Origin: Phanerodontia chrysosporium | Lineage: Eukaryota > Basidiomycota > Agaricomycetes > Polyporales > Phanerochaetaceae | Direction: 5' to 3' | Assembly: GCA_001910725.1 (NCBI GenBank) | Contig: MJGA01000008.1 | Location: forward strand, 558,001 to 622,000 | Length of the DNA stretch: 64,000 nt | Shown here: piece by piece, positions 34,046 through 47,900 of the stretch | How the letters are laid out: each line of letters begins with the position of its first letter | How positions within the stretch are numbered: the stretch's first letter is position 1 | The notes under the pieces: generated by a model | What the model saw: only the letters and a program-made list of their open reading frames with translations | Database searches by the model: none | Told to the model about the DNA's origin: nothing | Program-made: the position numbers and the translations under genes

Positions 34046-36215
34046 CTATTCCACCGAACCTTCGGCCAACTTCACCGCTGCTCCGGCCCACTTCTCTGAC
34101 GCTGCGTCGTCATCCGCTGCTATGGTGCACGATGCAAACACCGCAGTGCACTCACACGGCAGAGGACTGCTCGGGACAGGAGAGCAGGTCGGAGAGCGAG
34201 ACCACCGACCAGAGGTGTACGTCAGAGCGGGCGTAGCTAGGCACGAGAAGGCGTCTTGGCCGTGGTCTTCACCGTCGGCAAGCGTTCCGTCGAGACTGAA
34301 TTCCCCATCGTGCTTCAGCAGCTCTATCGATTGATCCGCTAGATCTTTCGGAGACAGTGACTCGTCTTCGAGAGCATCCACCGGTTCTGGTTTCCGCACA
34401 ACCGACATCTTGCGAAGAGCTGCCAGCCGCTCCTCGAGCGCCGCGAGCCTGATCTCATGGGCAGAGTCGTCCATGGCAGCCTGGCGGCGGAGCTCGCGGT
34501 ACTTGTGCGCCTTCGCCTCGAGCTGGTCGTTGAATTTGAGTTGCTCCTGCGCGCGTATAGCTTTGGTTCGATGGTCCTCGTATGCCCACTGCGCATCATC
34601 GAGTTCCTCCTCTGCCGCCCGCTGCTCTCCGTGTGTCTCGTAGTTGCCGTCACTCACGAGCTTGAGCTGGAGCTCGAGGGATTCCTGTGCTTCGTGCCTC
34701 TCGCCTTGGCTATGAGCAAGCAAAGCGCGCCGCTCCGCGACGTCTGCTCCCTTGGTGGCCACAACAACACGGATGGCGTGTAGCCGATTTTGAGAGGCGG
34801 CGAGGCGTGCGACGAAACGTTCCCCTTCCCTGGCGCAATGCTCAAGATGTAACCTATGCTCGGCGATGCTGAAAGCAAGGCTCTCCTTGGCATCTTCAAT
34901 GTGCTTGAAGGCGAGGGCGCTGTCGGTTGCAAGGGACGTCTTGTGTCCCTCGAGAACAGCGGAGCGTTGGATGGCGATGTGGCGTGCGTGAACGACGTGG
35001 TGGAGGACACAGGAGATGTTATCGGCATGGGAGACTTTGGCTCGGACGGCCCTCACTCGGGCGGAGGCGCGGTTCAGCGCGATCGTGCAGACCTTATTGT
35101 GTAGCTCGTCAATCTCGGCCTTGACGTTCGCAAGGTTAGACGCTGCATGAGCAACATCGTCAGCGATAGTAGTGCGGTGCATCTCCATAATTGCTACTGT
35201 CGTCCTTCGGGTTTCTTTAGCGAGTTGCATCTTCGCCTTGTGCGCATGAAGGATCGCTTCAGCCGACAAGACATGAGCAGTGTTCCTAGCAATCTCAGTT
35301 GTTCGAGCGCTTTTCCTCGAGGGGTTGCAATCGGCGAGCCTAGCGAGCTCGACTACACACGCCATTCGCTGGGAATTGAAGTCGTCTGTTTCAATGTGCC
35401 GGGGAGGATCTTGTGGCTCACTCTTGAGAGACGTATAATCCCTGTCACTTGTCGCAGACGCGGTGTCGTTGGCCTTGTCGAGGGCTGAGTCGGAGAACGT
35501 GATGGAAAGAGTATCCCGACAACTTGTAGCAGCGTCTTGACGCGCCGCAGAGTCGAGATTGAGTTCGAGGATACGGCTGGAAGTAGCGTTGCGTGAGGCC
35601 TCAACCGACTGCTTCTTGCTGCTGAAAAGAGCCGCCACTGCGACCGCGGCACTAAAAATACGCTATATGCACCACCGTGACGGTCAGTAAGCGTCGAAGC
35701 GTGCAGGTATGATTCTTACCTGTTTGCTCTGGATCGCCGTGCAAGCGAGCTCGCAAATGTTCTGCAAGTCCGTTCGATGCTCGCGCAGTCTGTCGCCCGG
35801 GTCGATCCACTGCACGCCTCTGCTGCATTTGCGGGCAGCTTCCCAATTTGAGAAGAGCGAGTCAGAAGCTAGCACGGCACATTGACAGCGCTCTGTCTGC
35901 TTCGCCTCGTCAGAGGCAGTAGTGCCAATGCAGTACTTGATAGTGGAGATCGTTGAACCCCAGGTCGCGAGGAACTAATGCAGCTATATCAACCTCTGTG
36001 GTACACCCCCTTCTCTGCGAACTGACCAATATGAACCACGGAATCACCACCAGACATGCCTCTTCTTCAGTGGGAAACGCGAGGACGTCGATGATGAAGG
36101 CAAGGACAGACTCGGCAGCGATAAAGGCATCTCGGGAGCGAGGATTAGCAGCCCTCACGAGATATACAGAGGATCCTAGCAGCAGTAGAGCTACTAAGGC
36201 CTTGAGGAGGTACAT
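34046..36215 (-). CDS. Membrane-anchored coiled-coil protein, unknown function
   Basis: No family recognised. From the ATG at 36215 the protein begins with a hydrophobic helix (LLKALVALLLLGSSVYLV). A second hydrophobic stretch spans the first splice (VVIPWFILFLATWGSTIST; intron about 35976-36026), and a third follows an intron at about 35662-35719 (FSAAVAVAALFSS). A Cys-bearing loop lies between the second and third (YCIGTTASDEAKQTERCQC). The remaining about 520 residues are one exon rich in Ala, Glu, Arg and His with long heptad-like helices (for example LEEERL-type runs near 34430-34650), then an acidic, Ser-rich tail ending AVKLAEGSVE. An in-frame ATG at 36293 would add 26 residues. The architecture suggests an organelle-membrane tether; this is inference only. 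It is divergent from the Mms22-like gene. Confidence 0.65.
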
Positions 36216-37214
36216 GATTATGGCGATGAAACATGACAGAGAGCCATTGCGGGTTGCTTTAACCTGATGAGGCTGACCAGCAGTCGCAACCACTAAGCTG
36301 CCAGTCCAAGTTCACATCGCAATTGGAAAGCGGTCGACAGGAAATTACGATGAAGCATTTCTTCCTAGTCGTCAATAGAGTGAGGGCCACTTCGACTGTA
36401 TTCCCAAAGTGAGCTCTTTCTGGAAATTCTTTGGTTGAACGTCACCTACGTGTAATGGTTCGCCAGTGTCTTGAGGGACAAGTGTGAATTTCTGCAATCC
36501 GGCAAGATAGCAACTTCGCGGCGTACGCGTTAGTTATGCGGTGGCAAGTACCGCCTTGTACAAGTCCATGAAGCGTCAGTGGAGGACAGCCGGTGGTGAC
36601 CTAGTGGAATCGGGATCGGTCATTGACAGTTCCTTGCGAAACAAGGTATATCTAGCAACTTGGCCAATTTCGGATCGGGTTCATCGTCGACGTTACCCGA
36701 ACCGGTTTGGGTCTCCAAACTGAACCGCTTTGTCACGTGATACGCTGGTCAAAAGATTGTCGTTGCGAAAGACTGACACGACAGCAAGGAGATTTACGGT
36801 AGAGCATATTCGACAGTGTTTTTATATTGTTCTACCGAGGTTTTGCCAAGCCGCGAAGAGTGGCTCGATGAGTCCCGGTCAGTGCTGTGCCAGTGTGCTC
36901 CATAGGCGAACGAGATGGATTTTCATTTTTTAAAAAAGCGCAACACGTACAGCTCCCTAAATACTACACTAAGATGGAAGGCCAACTGCGCGAAACTCAA
37001 CGTCGCAGCAGACCAGACGTGCATTCGAACAGCGGACGATCCGTGACACGAACACGTGACGCCTGTCACTACGCGTACGCGAGGGCGTGACGCCGAGGGT
37101 CGCTGGATGACCACCACCGTCGAGAGCAGCGTCCTCCCGTATCCGTCAGGCCTGCTAACGCTCACTCACCCACTATCTATTGACTTATATCTTGTATCAT
37201 CTGGGGTTTATCGC
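36216..37214. promoter_or_regulatory. Divergent promoter region with MCB element
   Basis: About 1 kb between divergent genes, AT-richer than its surroundings, with no supported gene. An MluI cell-cycle box lies at 37071-37076 and E-box-type CACGTG sequences occur nearby (near 36735 and 37054). Confidence 0.5.
37071..37076 (+). promoter_or_regulatory. MluI cell-cycle box (ACGCGT)
   Basis: A perfect ACGCGT inside TACGCGTA, 139 bp upstream of the Mms22-like start codon. In yeasts this element binds MBF (Mbp1-Swi6) and drives G1/S genes, fitting a replication-repair gene. A single site could be chance. Confidence 0.4.
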
Positions 37215-40200
37215 ATGGCGGATGACATCGTCCTCCCTTCTGATCCTGAAGAGCTCGAAGAATATGAAGCCGAACGCGATCTCGAGCAATACTGGCGGAA
37301 TGTGATATCCCCTATCGCGAAGAACCTGACTTGGCTCAGAAGTTTTGGTCTGGGAGGTGCACACGGATCTCGTCGTACTCCGGAGGGTAGCAGCCCAGGC
37401 GGGGGCAGTTCGGATGACGAGGCCGTCTCAGAGCCGCCGGCGAAACGCATGAAGGTGCGTCATAACGCTCTCTGTACGCCCGCAGTCTCTGATGAAACAA
37501 GTCTACAGACTTCTCACTCTCTGCCAAAGGAGAACGTAGGCGGGTCGCTGGGGCCCTTGTCCTTGCATAGTCCTCAATCTCAACGCCGAGTAGCTCACGA
37601 CATCTCCAATCTTTCTCCATCCCATTCCCTCGTGAGTCAGGTCCTGCTCATTGCTACCAGCTAAAGATCAATTTTTTTTGGCTATAAGCATAATGCATCG
37701 CATGACCATCCTGCTAACAATGCGTCATCTCCACACTCGCCGACGGAATCTGTGAAGACACCCGTGAGGTCACTACGCAAACCTTATACGCGCGAAATGA
37801 GCCCTTCGCGCAGCACTCCTGCGTTTGAAGGAGAAGACCAAGCTTCCGTGACTTTAGATGAGTATGCCCCTACACCTTCTTCGCAGTCTTACATAGTTCC
37901 ATCGCCCTCAAGACCGCAATTCCGTTCGACCGTCTCTCCAGACCCCCTCCTCCTCCCTAATCGGACACCTCAGCGATCTCCTCCTGTCAACGCCAGCGAC
38001 ATTGAGGATGACCTTCCTGTCGCGGGCCCGTCTCGTTTGCCACCAATCGCACCCTCATCTCCTATGCGCACGAGAGACCCCACCACTAGTCCATTATCCT
38101 CAGTTTCTTCGTCTCCCTCTCGATCCCCACGTCACACACATACCCGCACATCCACTACTGCGAATGCCGAATTCAATGATGGCGCTGTAGATGCCTCTCC
38201 AGCCGAGGACGTGGTAGCCGACGCTACCGCGGGTGCTATGCACGACAGTTCTGGCCGCCGATATCGACTTCGCGAGAGAACTGATAAGCAACTGCATCCA
38301 TACGTGTACGACAAACAACTCTACCGCAAAGTATTACGCCACAACCCCGAGGCCATCATCCACGTTGACCTGAACCGCAGACGGCACCGGTCTCGCTCGC
38401 GCTCAGTCGTAGCAGGGAACGAGCAGAGCAGCGACCCCGAAGTCGACCCGGCGGAGCTCGAGGCTGAAGAGAGCGAGAGTGAACGAAGACGGAGAAGGCG
38501 CACAAGAAGTGTGGACGGGGACGGTACAAGGAGGTCGAGAAGCCGAACGGAATCGGAGAGGGGCCAGAGGAGGCGAAGGGACCGAGTAGGGTCGGCAGGC
38601 GCACATGTAGGGAGGCAGAGGGGATCAAGGTCGCCGCGGGCTGCAGTGCTACCGACTGCAATGTCTCCGAGAACGATGCAAAGAAACGCAGAGTTCGAGA
38701 GACGAATGTTTCCCGAGTTCTCGGACAGCGAGAACGAGTATGAGAGTCTTGGTCTGTCGCGGCCGGACCGTGCCAGGAAGGGCAAGGGGAAGCAGACAGA
38801 AGCAGACTCACACAAGAGGTCAGAGGCAGATGAGGTCCGGCTAGCGCGGAAGAAGAGGAGGAAGAGGTTCCCAATGAAGCCAGACATGCCCCAACCGCCA
38901 GAGGGCAGTAGTCTTGTAAGTGATGAAATTTGGTCTTATGGCACATTCGAGTTGCTGACAGGTTTATAGGCGGCGAATCCGTCTAGATCCCGAATACACG
39001 GACGAATATCGTCAGAACTGGACACCAGCGATGTTGAAGTACTGCCATCTGTCCGGCCTTCTGTCTGTCCTCCGAGTCGTCAACCTTCGGAAGACCAGTG
39101 GGCTCACGATGGGCCGTCCGCGTCCGACGACGGCGTTCCAGCCTCGGATGCAGAAGGGCCCCCGGAGTCATCCTCCTTGCACGGGCTCGATTCGGGGCCG
39201 GAGATGGATCTCGACCGTGCCAACCAAGGCCGTGACATGCCAGACATCCAGCAAAGTCAAGATCGCGATCAATGGAACTTTAACGTCCCGGACTTCTTTC
39301 ACCCGAGCGACGACGACGAGGTCACCTCGGAACGTGACGCACGACATCCATCACCTGCGAGGTCTTCCCCGATCGACGTTGACGCGTTCGACCTTGACCA
39401 ATCATCTTCGGGTAGCGAGGGGTTCATTGAGGATCCGTCGAAGCTCGATGCCGACACGTTCTACCGTCGTTTCAGAAAGCACTACCCCGAGATTTTCAGG
39501 CTGTATCCGCGCCCCAAAGCGCGCCAACTCATCCTCGAGAGCCTCCGGCCAAAGCCTACGAAGCAGAAGCAGCGGCAGCACAGTACCGTGTCGAACAATG
39601 CACCGTTGCAGCCCGGCCGCGTGCAACGCCGCGTCGGCAATGCGCGTGACGTCGCCATCCGCGGCGACTCGGAGAGCGAGGACGAGCCGCGGCGCACGCC
39701 GTCGCCCAGCCCGAGCCCGAGCCCGCGCTTCGAGCTCCCGCGCCGCTCGTCGCAGTCGTCCGCGGCGCCTCACGCGGGCCCGTCGAGACCGCGTGCCGCG
39801 CAGCGCACATTCAGCGTGGACGTCATCGAGATCTCGAGCGGTGAGGACGAGGCGTCGCAGGCTGACGACGAGGATGAGGGCGAGCTCGAGTTCATGAACG
39901 GGCTGGCGAAGGTTGGCGAGGCACGGGAGGGCACGCTCGTCGACTATATGCTGGACCGTACGCGGAGATCTGGGAAGACTGACAAGGTGAAGGCGCCTAC
40001 GAAGAGACGCGGCTATGGGAGAGATGGGGGACGAAGAGGTGGGGGTGGCTATGGCGGAAGAGGCGGAGGTGGTTTACCCCGCCGAAAGAAGCCGATGGTC
40101 AACATTCAGACCAAGGCGGGCGGGTCTCGCCGACATACCGCGCAGCGCACAAACTCGAACAGACCACCCCCTATACGGGCCGTGATAGGTGGCGCGACGA

Positions 40201-43200
40201 AGTATGGAGTCAAGCGACAGACTCTCCTCAACTTTCCGCGTATCGAGGATCAGCGTGGACGTTTCCCAGACCCAGACGGGTCGCCTGTTGCTGCTGAACC
40301 GTCTGAATTCGATGGTGAATCCCCTGGACCCTCCACACCTTCCGCATCCACCAAACCGCCTGCTCCTGCTTTCGACATCACTGTTGGTCAACCTAAATCG
40401 AAATCGCAGTCGAAGCACGCATGGCAGAAGGCGCGCGCTCGCATGCGCGACCGTGTATATTTCCTCAAACCGCATATCTCCACCGTCGTCAACGGCAGGC
40501 AAGGGAAACCAGGGTTTCACACTACGGTTGTCGAGGAGGAAGAGGCCGCGAATGAACGCACGGTTCGGGAGATAATGCACTTTCCGTTGCCCCAGTCAAA
40601 GCCCAAGCGGAGGATTCTTCGACATCCTGAGGCTAGGAGGCAGCAAATCCTCCCGGATATGTCCGCGCGTCAGGACGACGTTGGTGTCGCTACGAACGCG
40701 AGGCGAGCGAAGGACCCGCTCGAGAAGAGGGAAGGGATAACGGTCAACTTGAACATTACCAAGCTACCCTCGGGCATCGTCTTCACTGAGCACACGTACC
40801 TCGGACGCGGATACCTGCCTGCCCTCCTCAAGCCATCTGCACTCCTAGAAGAGCCGACGGCTGGCTATATTGGCGCAACTCGTATCTCTACGAGCATGTC
40901 CCCGCTCGACTTCGCGGCAGTACTCAGCGAGGCCTTGAACGAATTGCTTGCCAAGTTCGAGAATGCGACTGTGGACTGCGATATCTTCGATGACTGGCAA
41001 CGGTACTTGCGAGTGATACGGCCTTGGTCCGCGTGGTTCCTTGCTGCTGCATCACTGGACGACTCTGAAGTGCTTCGAGCGGCGCTAAAGGACCAAGTGA
41101 GTCGCATATATGCAATCGTCCAAGATCGTTTCGCGGTGCGCGCGGATGGCAGCTATGCCAACATGCTGCTGCTTCAGCTACAGTGGCTTGCGATCGAGCT
41201 GCTGTACCAGCTGCGCCCTGTCGGAGATGATGCTCGTCCAGGACTCGAAGACGAAGACCTCGTCAAACACGTCAAACTACTCATGCAGCATCTTTGGGCT
41301 TGCAACTTGGACCAGCACCTCGGTTCACTCTGGCCTCTCGGCGTGCGGCACCTGAACTACGACAAACCTATCTACCGTGTCGCGGAGTTATGGGTCTGCC
41401 TCATACACCTACTCGAACAAGCAGGTGGACGAGGAGCATTCTGGACGCTCTTGCTGAAGGTGTATCAGGAGTTCAACTTGGCTGGTCTCAGTGGCTCGAA
41501 GGCAATGGCGAGCGAAGCGCTATGGACCGCGATCTACAGCTTCACTGCACTATCCCAGTTCTCGATGCACGGGAACACGACATCGTCGCCGCGTCTTAGC
41601 GATGTTTGGGCACTCGTGGTTGTTGCTCTGGACGGTGCACCCTTAGTTGCGAACCCTGCTGCGGATGCCAGCGTACCCGAGCTGGCCCTTAAGAAACGCG
41701 ATCGCTACATTGGCCTTCTTCTTTCGCGCTGCGTCTGGCTCCATAGTCACTGGGGATGGACGCTTGGCACAACAGACGCCCTGAAAATGTTCCATAAACT
41801 GCTGAACATCTTCAAGTCACGACGGTTCGCAAATCTACGGCACGAGAAGAAGGCCGATTTCCCAAACTTTCTCAAGGAGCACAAGCTTGCACTTCTCCAG
41901 AACCAAGAGGAGGGCGACTCAGCATTCACATCGTTCCTGAAGCTTATTGTGCGGGCTCACCAGGAGTCGGAAGATGAAATATCGAAGCGAGTCAAGCAAG
42001 TCCTCCAGATGGCTGTTCCTCTCGGCTCGATCCAATTCAACAGATCACATCCGGCCTCGACGCACGAGTCGTCTATGTTCTACAACCGTATCAGTGCTGT
42101 CGCCATTGCCATCTATCTCGAGCCGACACAGGCGCAGGCGAAGAACCGAGTGACACTCGCTCGCCAGTACGTCAACTTCAAGGAGACGGACCAGGCCACG
42201 CGCCAGGCCTGTATTCGCGGTGCTATGTATCTGGCGATCCTGCTCCAGCACTTCGGGCTCCCACTGATCGATGCGCTCGGATGGCTCGAGAATATGACGA
42301 ATATACTAGTCGATGAGTTCAAGACCTTGCGAGGCGATGAAGCAAGCCGTCCCAGAAGCGATGCCGTGAAATGCATCCAAATGATCCTCGCGTGTACGCG
42401 AAGGATCATTGAGACGCCGCGGATGGACGAGGAGGTCAAGTCACCAAGATACCCAGACCCTGCGCTTCTGAACGGACGTGCGTACCACCTAGTAACACGC
42501 TGCGCCAGTGCTAACGACCCATATAGCTTGGGTCACTGTTGTGTTTGATACCCGGGCGAACCTTGCGTCAACCATGAATACAGCCTTGGAGCTGCGCATG
42601 CTCGTACAGTCGTTCCTCAAGGCGAGACGCACCGTCATCCCATCATTGCAGCCTCCCCATCACATCGTCCAGGAAGACAGCCAAGACTACGATTGCGACG
42701 ATTTCGATTGGGATGATCCAGCTGTGCTCGGGCTCCTGGGAGACGCTGACGTGGTAAATGGGGATGCCGATAACCTGAATCGTAGGGAGGAAGAGACGTG
42801 CAAGGTGCGTCACCTGGGCAGTGTCAATATATATATGCTAAATACCCTGGGGTGCAGATCATCGACGAGCATGTTGGCAGGATCCTATTCAGCATTCTTT
42901 GTAGACAACTCAGTTCTCGTAACCAGCAAGACCAGGACGAACTCGACAAGTGGCTCGAGTGCTGGGTAGGCTGTGCAGAGGTTATGGTCCGAAACAGGCG
43001 TCGTGTGAGTCATTTTGTGTTGGACCAATGTCTTCTCTGACGACACGGCAGGATTGGAGTTTCTACTTTGCACAAGCCTCTCGGACATGGGAGATAATGA
43101 AGCTCAGGCCGACACTCGTGCGGCGGATAGAATTTCAAATCTCTTTGACTGCTCTTCAGCTGGATCCTACGGCCTATGCAGTAAGTTACACTTGTCATGC

Positions 43201-43756
43201 GTATACTAGTTTCTTAGAACAATGCAGAGCTGTCAAGACCTATTCCTCAAGGTTCTGTTCAACTGCCTCGCTGCCCAAGATCCTACCCTGGAGGCCGAGT
43301 ATGTCGGCCTCGTCTTCACCGTGGATGGCCTACAGCATCCTCTATTCCGTGGACTTCCATGCGAGCCATCTGATGGCAGCGGTGTATATAAACTCTCTCG
43401 AGTCGAGCTGGTCGAGCGACGTGTGGCCTTCCTTGACTGTGCGTCTCATGCTTGCACGCATGACTTCCAAATTTCTGACATGTTTGCATCTGCGCAGGCA
43501 TATTTTCGAATTTGGAGAATGATCTGAGTGGCTGGAACGTTAATCCGGTCGAAGAATATTTTGAATATATCCGAAGCATGTTATCTACCATGCAGGACAT
43601 TCTCAAGGTCCGTTGTGTCGAGTACTCCACCGACATCAGGCGCTTACAATTTCCAGAATCTCGACTTACCGGGGCGAGTTCTATATGGCCCGTTTTGCTC
43701 TAGCGTATCTGCTCTTCTTGCGTCGAAGCCGCGGCTGCACAGCCATGCTGCTTTAA
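37215..43756 (+). CDS. Mms22/Mus7 replication-fork repair protein
   Basis: A large protein of the Mus7/Mms22 family. In yeasts it acts with the Rtt101-Mms1 cullin ligase to stabilise and restart damaged replication forks. Start at 37215 (MADDIVLPSDPEELEEYEAE). The N-terminal half is disordered, acidic/Ser-rich and Arg-rich. It carries the diagnostic motif RYRLRERTDKQLHPYVYDKQ (near 38262-38320) and later FMNGLAKVGEAREGTLVDYM (near 39890-39950). The C-terminal half is helical and well conserved in style (LSEALNELLAKFENATVDCD, WSAWFLAAA, LWPLGVRHLNYDKP, IYRVAELWVCLIHLLEQAGG, LLSRCVWLHSHWGW, WVTVVFDTRANLASTMN). Introns are few and short. In the last exon one base seems missing in a GGGG run near 43671 to reach GEFYMARFALAYLLFL and the stop at 43754. 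Predicted length is close to 2,000 residues. Confidence 0.88.
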
Positions 43757-44928
43757 GAGAGCATGTTTCATGGCTTCATGATATCGACAGACACGGACAG
43801 ACCGTCACTTAATCTATACGACATCTCACGATCATTCATGAACGCCGTGCATGCGTCTGTTCTTCTCAATGATCCTAGACTGATTTTGTGATCGGCTGCA
43901 TGTCTACTCGTGAGGTTTCTTGCGATTCAGGTTCGTTTGCTCGAACCCTTCTCTTCATGTTACTCATAACTCGTCATAGCAGTAGCGGCGGCCGACGTCA
44001 CTGATCAGTTTAGTTGGAACCGAACGCGGTGAGGTGAATGCACACACACACTTCAGGCATACTGGATAATCAACGATAGTCAACTAAGAATCAGTCTCCG
44101 TCGCATATCGTACAGTGCGATGTTGCGGCTCATTGCCAGTCAACTTCGGCGGCTGACACCGCGCACGGACAGATGAGGTCTTCATCCGGAGACCCTATTC
44201 CGGAGGGGGAAGTCGCGAGGTCGTGGTGGTCACGGAAATCAGGGATTATCAAGGAAACGAAAGCGCGTGGCGAAGATGAGAGAAGAGCGGCAGGGTGAAG
44301 TGACTCTGCAGCACGTATCGCACACTAGGTTGCCAATTCCAGCCGTCGAGCAATTATTCTGTACCTTTGTGAGTAGCACTGTGTCACTTCTTCGGCTATG
44401 TTAAAGTTTTGAAATATGAGTCAAGATAGTTATTCACCTGCCAGGTGGATATAAACCTGTATCTGAGTCCGATAGGGCGGGGTGTACGGCAGACCGCAGG
44501 GCGCCTATATTGCCCGAGGGCGCCTGACAGCAGCCGTATATGGCTATTCAGGTTGAACGAGAACGACGAGCATTCGTACAGTGAGTTTTTCAAAAAGAAT
44601 ACCGCAGCGCGAAGCTGACCTCACAGATGAACCACGAAATGCAGCAAGTGCCGGTTTATAACCAGGCGAAGATTGTGCCCCTGCGAACATCCGGTAGAGT
44701 GTGTTGTATCAGCGGTCGTGTGGCGTACGCACTCCTCACAAGGTCTGACGCGAATCGTCTCCATTCACGAATAAAGCGTCACGGTGACTAAACTACAAAG
44801 CGACGCTTGTGTAGGTGGCCCCAGTACTTGAAAGTCCCCACGGTCCTTTCAGGTGGCCCCAGCTGTAAGCAGATATATAGCACACTTTGGCAAACACGTA
44901 CGTTCTTGTTATTCCCCGCACCGTCATC
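43757..44928. other. Intergenic, about 1.2 kb
   Basis: Between the Mms22-like and first FunK1 genes. It contains a short CA repeat (44041-44050). No gene is supported. The right end is the FunK1 promoter. Confidence 0.45.
44872..44879 (+). promoter_or_regulatory. TATA box of first FunK1 gene
   Basis: A GATATATAG sequence 50-57 bp before the ATG at 44929. Its position argues against the in-frame upstream ATG at 44887, which would lie at or before the expected transcription start. Confidence 0.5.
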
Positions 44929-47900
44929 ATGGGGACTGAACTTCCGGAGATCTCCACTAGCTTTTTTACGGTGCCCATAGGTCCGGAAGCCGACGACGAC
45001 TTTATCCTCCCTCCTCTCCACGAACTCCAGCAGGTTGTCGAGGACGACCCCGACCTCCGAAAACAAATCGCATCGCTTGAACACGACGACGAGCTATACT
45101 TCTGCACGTACAACGGCGTCATACCTGAGCCAGTCGCGCAGGAAGACATACCCTCGCAACACACGGAGCTCAGCAGTGGACCGCCACGACCTATCGTCCT
45201 CCCAAGGGAAAATCCTTTCAAAGGCGATAACCACGTAGATCGTATCAACGGCAAGATGGACAGCCACTATGCTCTGGTGACTATGAAACAATTCCGCAAG
45301 CAGTTTGCCCCTGGAGCATGCTTGACTAGCACACAGATGAGCAAGATCGTCAGCCTGGAGCCGCTCCGTGCTGTCCTCCATGGGCTGAGGAAGCAAGAGG
45401 CTGCAACCTCAGATGCATCGACCAAGAAGATTTCCGACCGAAACGCCGCTTCCGGGCACTCCAGCGTCGAACTACCCACAGCAGGAGATGCGGGCCCGAG
45501 CACAATCGCTTCTGTTGAGGCGAACGGCCGGAGCTCCGGAGACAACCCCAGTGGCCCATCGGCGGAAGCCACGTCAAACGCGACGAACTCTGGCATCTCA
45601 GCGAGCGGCGGCGCATCGACGAACAGTGTTACGTCGATAAGGGGCGAGTCCTCAGCTCAGGGCAGCGAATATATGACGGCCAAGGGCGGCTCGCGCACAC
45701 CTTCGAAGGAAGAGCGGATGTACCCGTTTATTGTACGTGTACCCACTTTGATCACCCATCCTGATTTACTCACCATCCTGCGACAGCATGATTCGCTCAA
45801 CTCTGTCCTGAGCATGACGAAAACGAAGGCCAGGTTCAAGATCACCGCCGGTCATCCGGAGAACGGCCTCATGGATGACAAGTGCGACCTTGGCCTATAC
45901 CCTGGAGACGACGACCCCGAGGCTGTGCAGGCGTACAGTCTTCCAGAAACTGATCAGAGGAGGAACCTTGGCGTCGCTCGGTGTGCCTGGGCTTATATGA
46001 TCTGTCCGATCGAGGTCAAGGTCGATGATTCCACGGCTGGATTCTACTTCAAGCCGCCTGAGAGGGAGGTCAAGCGGACGAAGAAGGATGCTCAGGAACA
46101 GCAACGACCTCGCGCAGATGCACCTGAGGCTGCCGACGAGTTATTGGGGCAGGACCAACCTGAGCATCCTTCGAACGAGGGCGCTGGACCCAGCAAGCGC
46201 TCCAGGGGGAAGGGCAAGGGGAAGGGTCGTGCTGTGGCGAAGGCCGTAGGCAAGGCAGAGAAGGCCAAAGTGGTTGCTGGCGCACGTCGAACAACCAAGG
46301 CCAAAGCTTCTGGGAAGAAGGACGCGAAAGGGAAACAGGTCCAGCGTACGCACCAGAGCGGGGAAGGAGTCGACTCCCTGACAGAAGAACAGGCCGTCGA
46401 GGGGACCGGAAAGCAGCCCATGGATGTCGATCGCCCAGAGCCAGCTGGGGCGGCCACCGCACCAGGGCCTTCCGTCCTTCCACCGGAGGTAGAGCAGATC
46501 GTTCCGCGCCCTGGCGCAGATGTGCTGCACAAGAACGACGAGGGGAACAAGGCGCGAGCGCAGCACGCAAAATACGCCGCGCACATCATGCTCAGACAAC
46601 ATCGGCTACACGTCATCAGCTTCTACATCTCCGGCGAGTATGTGCGCGCCTTCCGATGGGACCAGGCCGGGTGCGTCATGACCGACGCTGTCAATCTCCT
46701 GGAAAACCCGGGCGAGTTCTGGAACTTGCTGTATTGCCTCGGGAATCTCGACGACCGCTGGTGGGGCTTCGATGAGACCGTCGTCCATGCGTCGGAGGAC
46801 GAGATCCGCCTGCTCGAAGGGTACACATCTCAGCATACGGAGCTGATCAAACTTCGTGATGAAATCCTCCAGGACAGGTTACTCCATCCGATTCGCAAAG
46901 TAAGTCGCTTCCTGCTTCCAGCATGGCTCCGGCTCACAATCGAATATTGCAGGTGCTGTGTCCTGTCGTCGACCTAAAGGCACCCGAGGAGGAACAGGGG
47001 ACGCAGAAGAGGCCGACAGAACACAGAGCGTTCTTGATAGGAAAGCTAGCGGCTGGCCATGGCACGCCGATAGGCCGCTGCACGCGAGGGTTCATCGCCT
47101 TCGACCTCACCACTCGGGACCTCTGTTTCATGAAGGACCAATGGCGCTCGAGCGTGCGGCGAAGCGAACTTGAGGTATACAAACGTCTGCACCGGTGCGG
47201 AGTACGGCGAATCGCCACGCCGATCGCAGGCGGAGACGTCCAGGGGACGCTGCGCTCGCCGCAGCACACAAAGTCGCAGCGGTACCTTGCTGCAGCCCCG
47301 AAGCAGGCCGCCTGATGCGCATTCATGTGCGCATCGTAGTAGAGGAGGTCGGCAAGCCACTGGAAGGATATGGAGCCTCATTCGACCTCCTCAATGTTTG
47401 CTGTTCTGCAGCGATAGGTACGGAGAGTCAGATTTCTTCAGGAATAGATGATTGAACCATCAGCAGCCCACAGAGATGCATGGGTCAACGCGAAGATTTT
47501 GCACCGTGATATCAGCGTCCAGAACGTCATGATCGATGTTCGCAGCAATCGAGGATTCCTAAACGACTGGGACTTGTGCAAATTCGAGGAAGACTTTGGA
47601 AAATCCCACGCGAGGCCGCTGGTATCTCGGTGAGGCGCGACAGTCCCGCAAATATCACCTGCTGACTAACCTTGGATGTCCCTATAGGGAACTTGGCCAT
47701 TCTTATCCTCTCTTGCATTGCGATATCCCTCGAAACGCCCAGAAGTTGCAGACGACTTGGAGTCTTTCATCTACGTGGTCCTCATGATGGCGTATCGCTT
47801 TCACCACCACATGTGTTCAAGTGTCCTGGATGATCCGGATACGGTGCCCGATGAGAAGACCTTGACGATTGTCAACAACAGGAACAAACCCTCGCCGAGG

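Noticed and set aside
44887..44928. Upstream in-frame ATG for FunK1-A
   Set aside because: It lies only 8 bp after the TATA box, too close to be within the transcript.
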